DNA of 15,904 nt from a bacterium (GCA_023246535.1 JAHFIF010000015.1:1-15904), one strand, 5' to 3'; positions 7,521 to 14,221 are shown, counted from the first letter of the stretch. The notes: generated by a model from the letters alone, not told the origin. Made by a program: numbers and translations.

Positions 7521-7679
7521 TTACGAGGCTGTGTTTTCGGACTCGATCCTTTGCCGCATGATCGCGGCGTTCGCCAGAGCGACGTCAGCTTCGAGCAATG
7601 CTGCGCGCAGGTTGCCCTGCGACAGCACGACTTCGGTGATCATCAACTTCAGCGTTGCTTCGAGTTCGGCGAATTCCAT
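7521..7679 (-). CDS. Small hypothetical protein, 52 aa
   Basis: No family recognised. The ATG (7679-7677) is preceded by GGAG at six bases (GGAGAAAAACATG), an excellent start. The predicted protein begins MEFAELEATLKLMITEV and is almost entirely helical, with Ala/Leu/Glu repeats (LRAALLEADVALANAAIMRQR), so a short amphipathic helix or coiled-coil hairpin is likely. It ends with TAA. It lies about 80 bases after the MYG1-family gene, separated by a GC-rich hairpin, and about 30 bases before the tRNA-like element. The good ribosome site and protein-like composition support it; the short length leaves some doubt. Confidence 0.6.
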   Translation of the reverse strand: MEFAELEATLKLMITEVVLSQGNLRAALLEADVALANAAIMRQRIESENTAS

Positions 7680-7715
7680 GTTTTTCTCCATCTCTGATTT
7701 CTTCCGATCATTTTG

Positions 7716-7747
7716 CGCCGACGCGGTTAATCATGCCCGCGCCGGCG
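7716..7747 (-). other. GC-rich intergenic RNA hairpin
   Basis: CGCCGACGCGG (7716-7726) and CCGCGCCGGCG (7737-7747) pair over 11 positions with one A/C mismatch on the plus strand. On the minus strand the mismatch becomes a U-G wobble, so the structure is complete as RNA in the direction of the flanking genes. No T-tract follows, so it does not look like a terminator; a processing or stability element is possible. Confidence 0.5.
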
Positions 7748-7762
7748 TTTGTCCGATATGGA

Positions 7763-8659
7763 CTAGGCGAGGGCCAGCTCGGCCATCTTGAGGGCGCTCG
7801 CTTGCGAAAGCGCCGCCGCGATGAACAAGTTGTTATGGACGAACGTGATGTCGTCCAACCCGGTGAGTCGCCGGAGTTCGGCGGCAGTTGCTCCGGCCCA
7901 GGCGGCCGGCAGCGGCTGGCGCATCCCGAAACTGTCGGGAGCGTCGGGCACCGCTTGCACGCGCCAGTCGCCGGATTCCGACGGATAGCAGACGTACAGC
8001 GCTTGCGGCGCTTCGGCGAGCACCGCCTCCTGCCACGGGCAGGCGTAGTTGAGAACCAGGATGCGCGGATCCTTGGCCGCGGCGATCGCTTTGCGAACAT
8101 CCGTTTCAGCGCCGACAATCCCCTCCGCCCGCTTGATCTCGCGTTCGAGAACAACGGAGGCGAAATACACGGCACGCTTGAACGCGGCGTCGTAATCCTT
8201 GGGCTCGTGCCAGTTGGGGTTGAGCGCGTCGATCAGCGAGGGAACGATGTAGGGGTCGACGGATCGTCCCGGCGCGCGCTCGAAGAGCGGCTCGCTGAGC
8301 AAAACGCCGTTGTCATCGGCGTCGATCGTCTGCGCCAAGCGCTCGTCGATCATCCTTGCCACCTTGGCGTCCCCGCAGCAGATCTGGGTCCCGAAGCATT
8401 TCCACACCAGTCCGAAACTGGCATAGGGAACGCCGTTGGGGCGTACTCCGGCGCCGCCGGCCTGATGGTGGTCGAAGGTCATTTTTTCCGGATCATGCTC
8501 GCCGCCGACATCCACGCGGATGTCGCAGGCGCCGAACACTTTCGGATCGCGGCTGCGGACAATGACGACCTCGAACAAACGCCCCAGGGCCGCGACCGCG
8601 AACACGTCGTCGGCATGGAACAACCCGTGATGGGTGCAAACTCGTTTCGTTGGCAGCAT
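7763..8659 (-). CDS. MYG1-family (UPF0160) DHH-superfamily metal-dependent hydrolase
   Basis: About 298 residues, resembling the MYG1/UPF0160 family, which belongs to the DHH phosphoesterase superfamily; eukaryotic MYG1 has been described as an RNA exonuclease. The diagnostic N-terminal motif THHGLFHADDVFAVAALG corresponds to the family's THxGxFHxDE metal site. VDVGGEHDPEKMTFDHHQ carries the DHH triad preceded by the typical DPE segment. The C-terminal half has the DPRILVL and PWQEAV blocks and ends near THFVHN-like ITFVHNNLFIAA. The metal ligands look intact, unlike the DHH-like gene at 2283. I prefer the ATG at 8659, seven bases after AAAGG, to an upstream GTG at 8665. The 5' untranslated region is unusually long and structured. 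The substrate is unknown. Confidence 0.85.
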   Translation of the reverse strand: MLPTKRVCTHHGLFHADDVFAVAALGRLFEVVIVRSRDPKVFGACDIRVDVGGEHDPEKMTFDHHQAGGAGVRPNGVPYASFGLVWKCFGTQICCGDAKVARMIDERLAQTIDADDNGVLLSEPLFERAPGRSVDPYIVPSLIDALNPNWHEPKDYDAAFKRAVYFASVVLEREIKRAEGIVGAETDVRKAIAAAKDPRILVLNYACPWQEAVLAEAPQALYVCYPSESGDWRVQAVPDAPDSFGMRQPLPAAWAGATAAELRRLTGLDDITFVHNNLFIAAALSQASALKMAELALA

Positions 8660-8697
8660 TTTCACACCTTTCTTTGAGTCGCTTCACGCACAATGCG

Positions 8698-8785
8698 CTT
8701 CTGGCATCCGCCAGAAGTTAATCGTTTGTTCTTCGCTCCTCATTTGAACGGACAATAGCCTTCACCGCTCAAACGAGGCGCGAAG
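8698..8785 (-). other. Long structured leader before the MYG1-family gene
   Basis: Two hairpins. The first has arms 8731-8751 and 8765-8785: 6 bp (CTTCGC/GCGAAG), a single mismatch, then 14 positions, of which two A/C mismatches on the plus strand become U-G wobbles on the minus strand. The second is CTTCTGGC (8698-8705) / GCCAGAAG (8710-8717) with an ATCC loop. The wobble pattern shows that the functional strand is the minus-strand mRNA. Neither has a T-tract, so they are not intrinsic terminators. Confidence 0.6.
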
Positions 8786-8802
8786 TTTTTTCAAAGTTCG
8801 TT

Positions 8803-8893
8803 CGCATCTTCGGAACACGAGAGAGTCATGTTCCAAAGTTGTGAGGGGAACGCGTTCGTTCCCCTATTGGCCGGAGTCGCTCCGGCGGGCGTG
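8803..8893 (-). repeat. Three-hairpin repeat element, copy 1
   Basis: Near-identical to 9453-9545. Three hairpins: arms 8812-8820/8826-8834; AGGGGAACG (8844-8852) / CGTTCCCCT (8857-8865); GCCGGAG (8870-8876) / CTCCGGC (8880-8886). The linkers AGTTGTG, ATTGG and GGGCGTG are identical in both copies. On the minus strand it begins four bases after the TGA of the 166-aa gene. It has no T-tract. Confidence 0.8.
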
Positions 8894-8897
8894 ATTG

Positions 8898-9398
8898 TCA
8901 GGCGGCGATGCTGGCCCGCTCCCAAGGACGATCCTTGGTCGGACGGCGTCGGATCCGCAGGATGTTATCGGCCTTGCCGAGCAGAGCATCGAGCTCATAG
9001 ATGACATCCATTGACCGATGACCGGCTTCGGTGATGTCGAAGACGAGATCATTCAGCCGATCGATCGACTCCCAAATGCCGCCGCGAACCAAGACCATCT
9101 CATCCTGAAGCGCGGCGAGCCGTGCCTCGTGCTGAGACCGGGCATCGAGCTCGACGTTGTACGAAGTTTCGGTCTGCTTGGCGACCGAGACGATGCCGAG
9201 ACGGCGCTTGCGGCTGAGCGGGGCGGGCGCCACGTCTTCGTATTCATCGACCTGTTCGGCGAAGTTGAACGCGCCAAGCGAAGCTTGGTGCCGGGCAATC
9301 TGGCCCAGGTAGTCCTTCTTGCAGCCCTTGATGGCGCCAAGACCTACCGGGTTCCTCGACTTGTTCCGAGCAGGACGGGCGTGGTGCGTCTTCGACAT
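8898..9398 (-). CDS. Hypothetical protein, 166 aa, helical C-terminal half
   Basis: No family recognised. The ATG at 9398 has GGAGG six bases upstream. The first 25 residues are very basic (HHARPARNKSRNP), a possible nucleic-acid-binding or disordered tail. A middle acidic section (EQVDEYEDVAPAP) is followed by KRRLGIVSVAKQT. From about residue 80 the sequence is helical and heptad-like (ARLAALQDEMVLVRGG, IDRLNDLVFDITEAG, DVIYELDALLGKADNILR), consistent with a coiled coil or helical bundle. There is no signal peptide or membrane segment. The two copies of the three-hairpin repeat flank the gene. It is probably part of the leftward transcription unit that starts near 10229. Confidence 0.8.
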   Translation of the reverse strand: MSKTHHARPARNKSRNPVGLGAIKGCKKDYLGQIARHQASLGAFNFAEQVDEYEDVAPAPLSRKRRLGIVSVAKQTETSYNVELDARSQHEARLAALQDEMVLVRGGIWESIDRLNDLVFDITEAGHRSMDVIYELDALLGKADNILRIRRRPTKDRPWERASIAA

Positions 9399-9452
9399 AT
9401 GGTTCCTCCAGTTGTTGATCGGCCGCGGGCGCCGTTGTGAATTTGCTAATTT

Positions 9453-9545
9453 CGCATCTTCGAAACATGAGCCGTGCTCATGTTTCAGAGTTGTGAGGGG
9501 AACGCGGACGTTCCCCTATTGGTCGGATCCGCTCCGACGGGCGTG
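9453..9545 (-). repeat. Three-hairpin repeat element, copy 2
   Basis: Second copy of the element at 8803-8893. Its hairpins are GAAACATGAGC (9462-9472) / GCTCATGTTTC (9476-9486), AGGGGAACG (9496-9504) / CGTTCCCCT (9509-9517) and GTCGGA (9522-9527) / TCCGAC (9533-9538). Relative to copy 1, a G-C pair has become A-T in the first stem and a C-G pair T-A in the third; both are compensatory. On the minus strand it starts six bases after the TAG of the 65-aa gene. Confidence 0.8.
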
Positions 9546-9551
9546 TTGCGG

Positions 9552-9749
9552 CTAGGCCGCGGCGGCGGTTCGGCGAATCTGGACGCCACAGCTGAGGTCG
9601 AGCACTGTCGGCTCCGGCTTGTCCTTGGACGCGCGATGCGCATCCATCACCGCTTCGGGCACATCGCCTGAAATCACGGGACCATCGACCCGATGAGCCT
9701 GGGCCATGACGTACTGAACGGCGCGACTGCGAGCTGAATCTTTGAACAT
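9552..9749 (-). CDS. Small hypothetical protein, 65 aa
   Basis: No family recognised. The ATG at 9749 is preceded by AAAGGA at about eight bases. The N-terminal part (SRAVQYVMAQAHR) looks helical and the middle (VDGPVISGDVPEAVMDAHR) mixed. There are a single Cys in LDLSCGVQI and a short Ala-rich end. There is no transmembrane segment or signal. It is the first clearly supported reading frame after the promoter at 10236-10264, about 480 bases downstream of that start, with structured RNA in between. A copy of the three-hairpin element follows its stop. Small size and lack of homology limit confidence. Confidence 0.6.
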   Translation of the reverse strand: MFKDSARSRAVQYVMAQAHRVDGPVISGDVPEAVMDAHRASKDKPEPTVLDLSCGVQIRRTAAAA

Positions 9750-9767
9750 GGAACTTGTCCTTTCCGA

Positions 9768-10059
9768 TCTCCGTACCGCGGCCGCCCAACCTTGGGAGCC
9801 GTTCGCGGAGACAGATGAGAAGGGAATGGAGGCTGTTCGCCGAAGCGAGAGCCGTTAAATGGCCTGGGGCCGAAGCGAATCAGTTAGACCGATTCGAATC
9901 GAGCCTTGCGCCGCGCCGGACCTTATCGCCGAAGGCGAGTTTGTCCAAGCGTTCCCTCTCCTCATCTGTTTCCGCGAATTTACTGACCCCGCCGCGGCGG
10001 GATTCTATTACTGTCAACGAAATTCTCTTCGCTAATCGCTCGATAATTTCGGACAGTAA
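9768..10059 (-). other. Hairpin-rich, probably untranslated stretch
   Basis: This gene-poor stretch holds successive inverted repeats. From right to left: TTACTGTC/GACAGTAA plus CGAAATT/AATTTCG (arms 10008-10024 and 10045-10059); the palindrome CCCGCCGCGGCGGG (9988-10001); CGCC/GGCG (9927-9937); CGAATC/GATTCG (9876-9896); a minus-strand hairpin with a UUCG tetraloop, CGCTTCGGCG (within 9831-9853); and a compound stem from TCTCCG/CGGAGA (9768-9811). A 64-codon open frame (9880-10074, minus) overlaps, but it lacks a Shine-Dalgarno and its ATG lies inside the terminator stem, so I do not call it. It may be a long leader of the 65-aa gene or a separate RNA. Confidence 0.5.
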
Positions 10060-10061
10060 TG

Positions 10062-10229
10062 AAAAAGGACGCATTTGTATTCGTCTTGGAGAGACAACAA
10101 CAAATGCGTCCTGTGATCGATTACTCGATCAAAGTGGCTAAAATACTCGTTAGCCGCGAGCTCTCTCCTTAATTTTCAACTGGTGGCCGCGTTCGGGTCT
10201 CTTACGCCCGACGCTGCTCGATCATTACA
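10062..10229 (-). ncRNA. Candidate structured small RNA or attenuated leader
   Basis: A near-consensus promoter gives a start near 10229 on the minus strand. The transcript would fold as TCGGG/CCCGA (10193-10211), GGCTAA/TTAGCC (10136-10155) and TGATCGA/TCGATCA with a 4-base loop (10114-10131). It ends with a 12-bp stem GGACGCATTTGT/ACAAATGCGTCC (10067-10078 with 10100-10111) followed by T5 (10066-10062), a Rho-independent terminator. Between the first two hairpins is a single-stranded AAGGAGAGAG. I find no start codon positioned to use that as a ribosome site. It does not show RNase P, tmRNA, 6S or SRP signatures that I can recognise. It may be a free-standing sRNA or an attenuator for the genes to its left. 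Confidence 0.6.
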
Positions 10230-10235
10230 AGAAAT

Positions 10236-10264
10236 ACTATATCACGAATAAACGATTTTGTCAA
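10236..10264 (-). promoter_or_regulatory. Strong sigma70-type promoter of the leftward block
   Basis: On the minus strand TTGACA (10264-10259), a 17-base spacer, then TATAGT (10241-10236): a perfect -35, optimal spacing and five of six -10 bases. The surroundings are AT-rich. It fires away from ileS, so it drives the candidate RNA and possibly the genes down to 7115. Confidence 0.8.
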
Positions 10265-10276
10265 GCCCGACGCAAC

Positions 10277-10306
10277 AATAAAATGGCCCATTAGAGCCAT
10301 TTTATT
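10277..10306 (-). terminator. Terminator of ileS
   Basis: An 11-bp perfect stem AATAAAATGGC (10277-10287) / GCCATTTTATT (10296-10306) with an 8-base loop, about 20 bases after the ileS stop. The T-rich run is part of the stem on either strand. Confidence 0.75.
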
Positions 10307-10327
10307 TTACCTGTGTTAAGCGGTTTT

Positions 10328-13300
10328 TTACACCTTTTTTACGCCGATCCAAAGCTTTTTCCCTTCAATCTCCAGCTCGCGCGCCGCATCAGCTTCGAGA
10401 CGCTCCATGACCACCTCATCGGCGCGCGCGGCGGCGGCCAAGTGTTCTTTCTCCGTCGTTAAGATCGATTTGAATTCAATGTCGTCGATGTCAAAATATA
10501 ATTTGATGCGATCAACGGGCGTGAGCTTGGCTTCTTTGCGCAGGTCGTTGATCTGGCGCGTGATCTCGCGCATCATCCCCTCGCGTTTCAGTTCGGCGGT
10601 TATTTCGGTCCGCAATGCCACCGCAATGCCGTTAACGCTCTTGATGATCCAGCCGCCGCGCTCGTCGATGTGGTCAACCGTTTTCGCCAGCTTCACGTTC
10701 AATTCTTCGGCAATGAGCGACAACAGTTCGTCGATGTTCTTAAGCGCCGCTTTTTCAATTTCCACTTCGGAAAGCGGCTGGCGCAGTTTGACCGCGGCCT
10801 CATCGCGCAAGGCGTGCCCGATTTCGACGATCTTTCGGACGGCGGCCATGTCGCCGATCAGTTCGGCATCGATCGCTTTCTCGTTATACTTCGGCCAATC
10901 GGCCAAATGCACCGACTCCCCCGCGCCTCCCAGTTCGGCATACAGCGCCTCGGCGACGAACGGCACCATCGGAGCCAGCAGCTTGGTCACGGTCATGAGC
11001 GCCTCATGCAGCGGTTCGACCGAGGCGCCGGCGCGGAAACGGTCGCGCGAGCGGCGGACATACCAGGTGGAAAGCTCGTTCACAAAATCCATGATCGCGC
11101 GCGCCGCGTCGGTCGGATGGTAGGCGTCGAGTTCGACGGTCGCGGTTTTGACCAGCTGATTCAGCCGGGCCGCGAGCCAGCGATCGAGGACGTGTTCGGT
11201 TGGCGCCGCGTCCGCCGCCGCTTCCGGCGTGGGATTGTTTTTGGACAATTTCCAAAACTCCATCGTGTTCCAAAGAATGAGGAACACTTTTTTAACGACG
11301 CCGTCGACGTCCTTTTCGTCAAAACGCTTGTAGTCGGCCGGCTGGTTGACGGTATACAGATAAAAGCGCACCGCGTCGGCCCCGTACTTTTCAAACAGCA
11401 TCCATGGGTCGACGATATTGCCTTTTGATTTCGACATCTTGAATCCTTTGGCGTCCAAAATATGATTCATCGAAATGACGTTCTTGTACGGCGGGTGCTT
11501 GTAGCCCAAAAGCGTGTTCACCGCCAGGAGCGTGTAGAACCAACCGCGCGTCTGGTCGATGGCTTCGGAAATAAAATCCGCCGGGAACGACAATTCCTTG
11601 TCGATGCGCTCCTTGTTCTCGAACGGATAATGCCACTGGGCGAACGGCATGCAGCCCGAATCGAACCAAACGTCCATCACGTCCTTGACGCGATGCGCCA
11701 AGCCGCTGCATTCGTCGCAGACGACCGTCACGTCATCGATGTAAGGACGGTGCGGATCGAGGTTGTTGTCGTCGGAGAGCGGCCAGTTGGGGAGCTTGAG
11801 TTCGGTCATGCCGCCCAGCTCCGGATAGCGCCAAGCGCTCTGCTCGTCGGCGGGAATGCGGTTCACAAAACAGTCGGCGACGAAAATGGGGTCGCCGTGC
11901 GTGACCACGACCACGGTTTCGCCGGAATACTTTTTATCGATCTCGCGGATGAACCCGATCATGCGGTTGCGCACGTCGGAGAACGTTTCCCCGTCGGTCG
12001 GGCCGTTGACCCAGCGATTGACGTCGACGGCGAACATGGCATGAAATTCGTCCTCGGTTTTGCCGTTCATGACGCCGAAATTGAGTTCGCGCAGGCGTTC
12101 GTCGGTGTTCACGTCCAGCTCAAGCGCTTCCGAAATGATCGTGGCCGTTTCCAAGGCGCGCGTGATCGGCGAGGAATAGATCGCCGCCACCCGTTCGCGG
12201 CCGAGTTTTTTGGCGACCGCCCTGACCGCCAGCTTGCCCGATTCAGTCAAATGAATACTGTTGGCGTACGGGCCGGAAGCCACGATCTTTTCGGCGTTAT
12301 TTTGCGCCTCGCCGTGGCGGACGAACAAAATGCGCGCCGGCGGCGTAAAGCGTTTTTTCTCCAGGTCGGCGAACGAGCCGATGACGGTTTTGTGCTCTTT
12401 GGCGCATTTCCAAACCGGCAGCGGCGTGGCCCAAAACCGTTCGCGCGAAATGGCCCAGTCCTTGTTGCCCTTGAGCCACTCGCCAAAGCGCCCTTCCTTA
12501 AGGTGCTCGGGTTCCCAATTTATTTCTTCGTTGGCCTTGATCATCGTCTCCGCCGTTTCCGAAGTCTTGAAATACCATGACGGCTTGGCGTAATAGATGA
12601 GCGGACTCTTGCAGCGCCAGCAGAACGGATAGGTATGGCGAATGACCGCCTTCTTATAGAGCTTGCCGTGCTTGTCGAGATCTTCAATGATGAGCGGGTC
12701 GGCTTTTTTGACGAACATGCCGGCCCACGGCTCGACCTCGTCCATGAATTCGCCGGCCGTGTTGACGAGATGCCGCTGCGGCAAGCCGTTACCCGCGCCC
12801 AAATTGAAGTCGTCGACGCCGTACATGGGCGCGATGTGCACGATGCCGGAACCGTCTTCGGTAGAAACGAAATCGGCCGCCAGCACGTGATGGACCGAAC
12901 CGGTGTATTTAACGAAAGCGTAGGGCGGTTCGTATTCAACGCCGACCAGGTCCTTGCCCGGCAGCTCGCGCAGCACCTTGTATTCGCCCTCAAGCGCCGT
13001 GAGCCGCGCCGTGGCCAATATCAGGCGTTCGCCGTTATCCAATTGCACTTCCGAATACGGAATTTCCGCGCCCACGGCCAGGGCGACGTTGGCCGGGAGC
13101 GTCCAAGGGGTCGTCGTCCAAACCAAAAAGCTCGCGCTGTTCAACAGGTCGTCTTTGATCTTGAAACGGACATAAACGGAAACATCGTCAACATCCTCGT
13201 AGCCCTGCGCCAATTCATGCGAGGCCAGCGTGGTGCCGCAGCGCGGACAATGCGGAACGACCCGGTAACCTTCGTACATGAGCTTGCGGCCGTCGATCTC

Positions 13301-13783
13301 TTTCACCACCCACCAAAGCGACTCGATGTAGTTGGGGTCGTAGGTGATGTACGGATGTTCCAGGTCAACCCAGTAGCCGCTGCGCTTGGTAAACTTATTC
13401 CAAAGCTCTTTGTACTCCCAAACCGATTCGCGGCATTTGCGGTTGTACGCGGCAACCCCGTAGGCCTCAACGTCGCGCTTGCTTTTGAAACCCAATTTTT
13501 TCTCAACTTCAATTTCCACCGGCAGCCCGTGCGTGTCCCAGCCGGCTTTGCGCGAAACATGAAAACCGCGCATCGTCTTGTAGCGATTCATCACGTCCTT
13601 GAAACAGCGGGCGATGAGGTGGTGCATCCCCGGCTTGCCGTTGGCCGTCGGCGGCCCTTCAAAAAAAATAAAATTTCCTTCGGGCGAATTCTTTAAAAGC
13701 GACTTGTTGAAAATATCCTTCTCATCCCACTGCTTGAGAATATTTTCTTCGAGTTCGGGAAATTTAGGTATGGCCATAGGCAT
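10328..13783 (-). CDS. ileS: Isoleucine--tRNA ligase with an inserted histidine phosphatase domain
   Basis: Charges tRNA-Ile; 1151 residues. The HIGH region is PPTANGKPGMHH (motif variant GMHH, about 52-55). The CP1 editing domain has TTTPWTLPANVAL (about 223-235) and GSGIVHIAPMYGVDDF. Zinc-ribbon-like Cys pairs occur at CPRC, CWRC and CDEC. WFDSGCMPFAQ leads to KMSKS at 783-787, and an anticodon-binding domain plus a long C-terminal region follow. About residues 481-674 (nt 11762-12343) form a complete phosphoglycerate-mutase-like histidine phosphatase: RHG (Arg489, His490), SSPITRALETA (Arg542), RELNFG (Glu566) and VVTHGD (His629). It sits between GSFADLEKKRF and LDPHRPYIDDV, which are adjacent in ordinary IleRS. 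There is no stop or frameshift at the joins. The ATG at 13783 is followed two codons later by a second one; AAGG lies eight bases upstream of the first. Confidence 0.95.
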   Translation of the reverse strand: MPMAIPKFPELEENILKQWDEKDIFNKSLLKNSPEGNFIFFEGPPTANGKPGMHHLIARCFKDVMNRYKTMRGFHVSRKAGWDTHGLPVEIEVEKKLGFKSKRDVEAYGVAAYNRKCRESVWEYKELWNKFTKRSGYWVDLEHPYITYDPNYIESLWWVVKEIDGRKLMYEGYRVVPHCPRCGTTLASHELAQGYEDVDDVSVYVRFKIKDDLLNSASFLVWTTTPWTLPANVALAVGAEIPYSEVQLDNGERLILATARLTALEGEYKVLRELPGKDLVGVEYEPPYAFVKYTGSVHHVLAADFVSTEDGSGIVHIAPMYGVDDFNLGAGNGLPQRHLVNTAGEFMDEVEPWAGMFVKKADPLIIEDLDKHGKLYKKAVIRHTYPFCWRCKSPLIYYAKPSWYFKTSETAETMIKANEEINWEPEHLKEGRFGEWLKGNKDWAISRERFWATPLPVWKCAKEHKTVIGSFADLEKKRFTPPARILFVRHGEAQNNAEKIVASGPYANSIHLTESGKLAVRAVAKKLGRERVAAIYSSPITRALETATIISEALELDVNTDERLRELNFGVMNGKTEDEFHAMFAVDVNRWVNGPTDGETFSDVRNRMIGFIREIDKKYSGETVVVVTHGDPIFVADCFVNRIPADEQSAWRYPELGGMTELKLPNWPLSDDNNLDPHRPYIDDVTVVCDECSGLAHRVKDVMDVWFDSGCMPFAQWHYPFENKERIDKELSFPADFISEAIDQTRGWFYTLLAVNTLLGYKHPPYKNVISMNHILDAKGFKMSKSKGNIVDPWMLFEKYGADAVRFYLYTVNQPADYKRFDEKDVDGVVKKVFLILWNTMEFWKLSKNNPTPEAAADAAPTEHVLDRWLAARLNQLVKTATVELDAYHPTDAARAIMDFVNELSTWYVRRSRDRFRAGASVEPLHEALMTVTKLLAPMVPFVAEALYAELGGAGESVHLADWPKYNEKAIDAELIGDMAAVRKIVEIGHALRDEAAVKLRQPLSEVEIEKAALKNIDELLSLIAEELNVKLAKTVDHIDERGGWIIKSVNGIAVALRTEITAELKREGMMREITRQINDLRKEAKLTPVDRIKLYFDIDDIEFKSILTTEKEHLAAAARADEVVMERLEADAARELEIEGKKLWIGVKKV

Positions 13784-13821
13784 TCAAATTACCTTTTTTT
13801 GCTCAATTTGGCAAGAATCGC

Positions 13822-13850
13822 TTGACCGCCCGCATAATTGTTGCTTAAAT
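13822..13850 (+). promoter_or_regulatory. Putative promoter of the small membrane protein gene
   Basis: TTGACC (13822-13827), a 17-base spacer, then TTAAAT (13845-13850), four of six at -10. The start would be near 13857, giving a leader of about 40 bases with AAGGAGG (13885-13891). The -35 hexamer and spacing match those before the DHH-like gene. Confidence 0.5.
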
Positions 13851-13897
13851 GCGTTTTCGTTCGTTCCAAACCATATACATATATAAGGAGGTCCGTC

Positions 13898-14221
13898 TTG
13901 GAAGCAAACGCAGGAACATCCTTTTGGAAAGACAAAGACCGCCGCAACGCCGTCCTGCACCTGGTGCAATTCCCGCTCCCGCTCTACGCTGGCTATCTGA
14001 TCACCGAGATGCAAAAACACGGACGGATAACCGCGGCCGAAACCTTTCCGCTCATCGCCATGACCATCCTTTATGCCTGGTCGCTGCTATACCGCTTTAT
14101 CGCCGTCGACCTGCTCGAGATCGCGATCCGCAAAGCCGGAACCGTCCAGCCAACCGACCTGTCCTACTGGCCGGGCGCTAAAACCGACAACGACGAAAAC
14201 GCGCCGCACCGAATCAACTGA
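13898..14221 (+). CDS. Small membrane protein with TTG start, 107 aa
   Basis: No family recognised. I start it at TTG 13898 because a perfect AAGGAGG lies six bases upstream and no ATG is suitably placed; the first residues are then MEANAGTSFWKDKDRRN. A hydrophilic N-terminus is followed by two likely membrane segments, about residues 26-42 (VQFPLPLYAGYLITEM) and 55-78 (FPLIAMTILYAWSLLYRFIA). A short loop (QKHGRITAAET) joins them. The C-terminus is soluble and polar and carries PTDLSYWPGAK and DNDENAPHR. Positive charges before the first segment favour a cytoplasmic N-terminus. It is monocistronic, with its own promoter and a terminator about 20 bases after the TGA. It diverges from ileS. Confidence 0.75.
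   Translation: MEANAGTSFWKDKDRRNAVLHLVQFPLPLYAGYLITEMQKHGRITAAETFPLIAMTILYAWSLLYRFIAVDLLEIAIRKAGTVQPTDLSYWPGAKTDNDENAPHRIN

Noticed and set aside
7085..7561. Plus-strand open frame containing WWHRRELNSR
   Set aside because: That peptide pattern is the familiar false translation of a tRNA T-arm; here it covers the tRNA-like element and the antisense of the 83-aa gene.
8803..9545. CRISPR array
   Set aside because: There are only two copies about 650 bases apart with a gene between them, and the copies are imperfect and multi-hairpin; no spacer-repeat periodicity.
9880..10074. 64-codon minus-strand open frame beginning MRPFSLLSEIIERLAK
   Set aside because: It looks moderately protein-like, but its ATG lies inside the stem of a Rho-independent terminator, it has no Shine-Dalgarno, and it runs through several hairpins. 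I treat the stretch as structured RNA, with some doubt.
9755..10141. 128-codon plus-strand open frame
   Set aside because: Opposite to the promoter and terminator signals and crossing many inverted repeats; composition is Arg/Ser-rich as in chance frames of GC-rich DNA.
9768..10229. RNase P RNA, 6S RNA or T-box leader
   Set aside because: I could not find the conserved RNase P core, a single long 6S-like stem, or the T-box antiterminator sequence on the minus strand.
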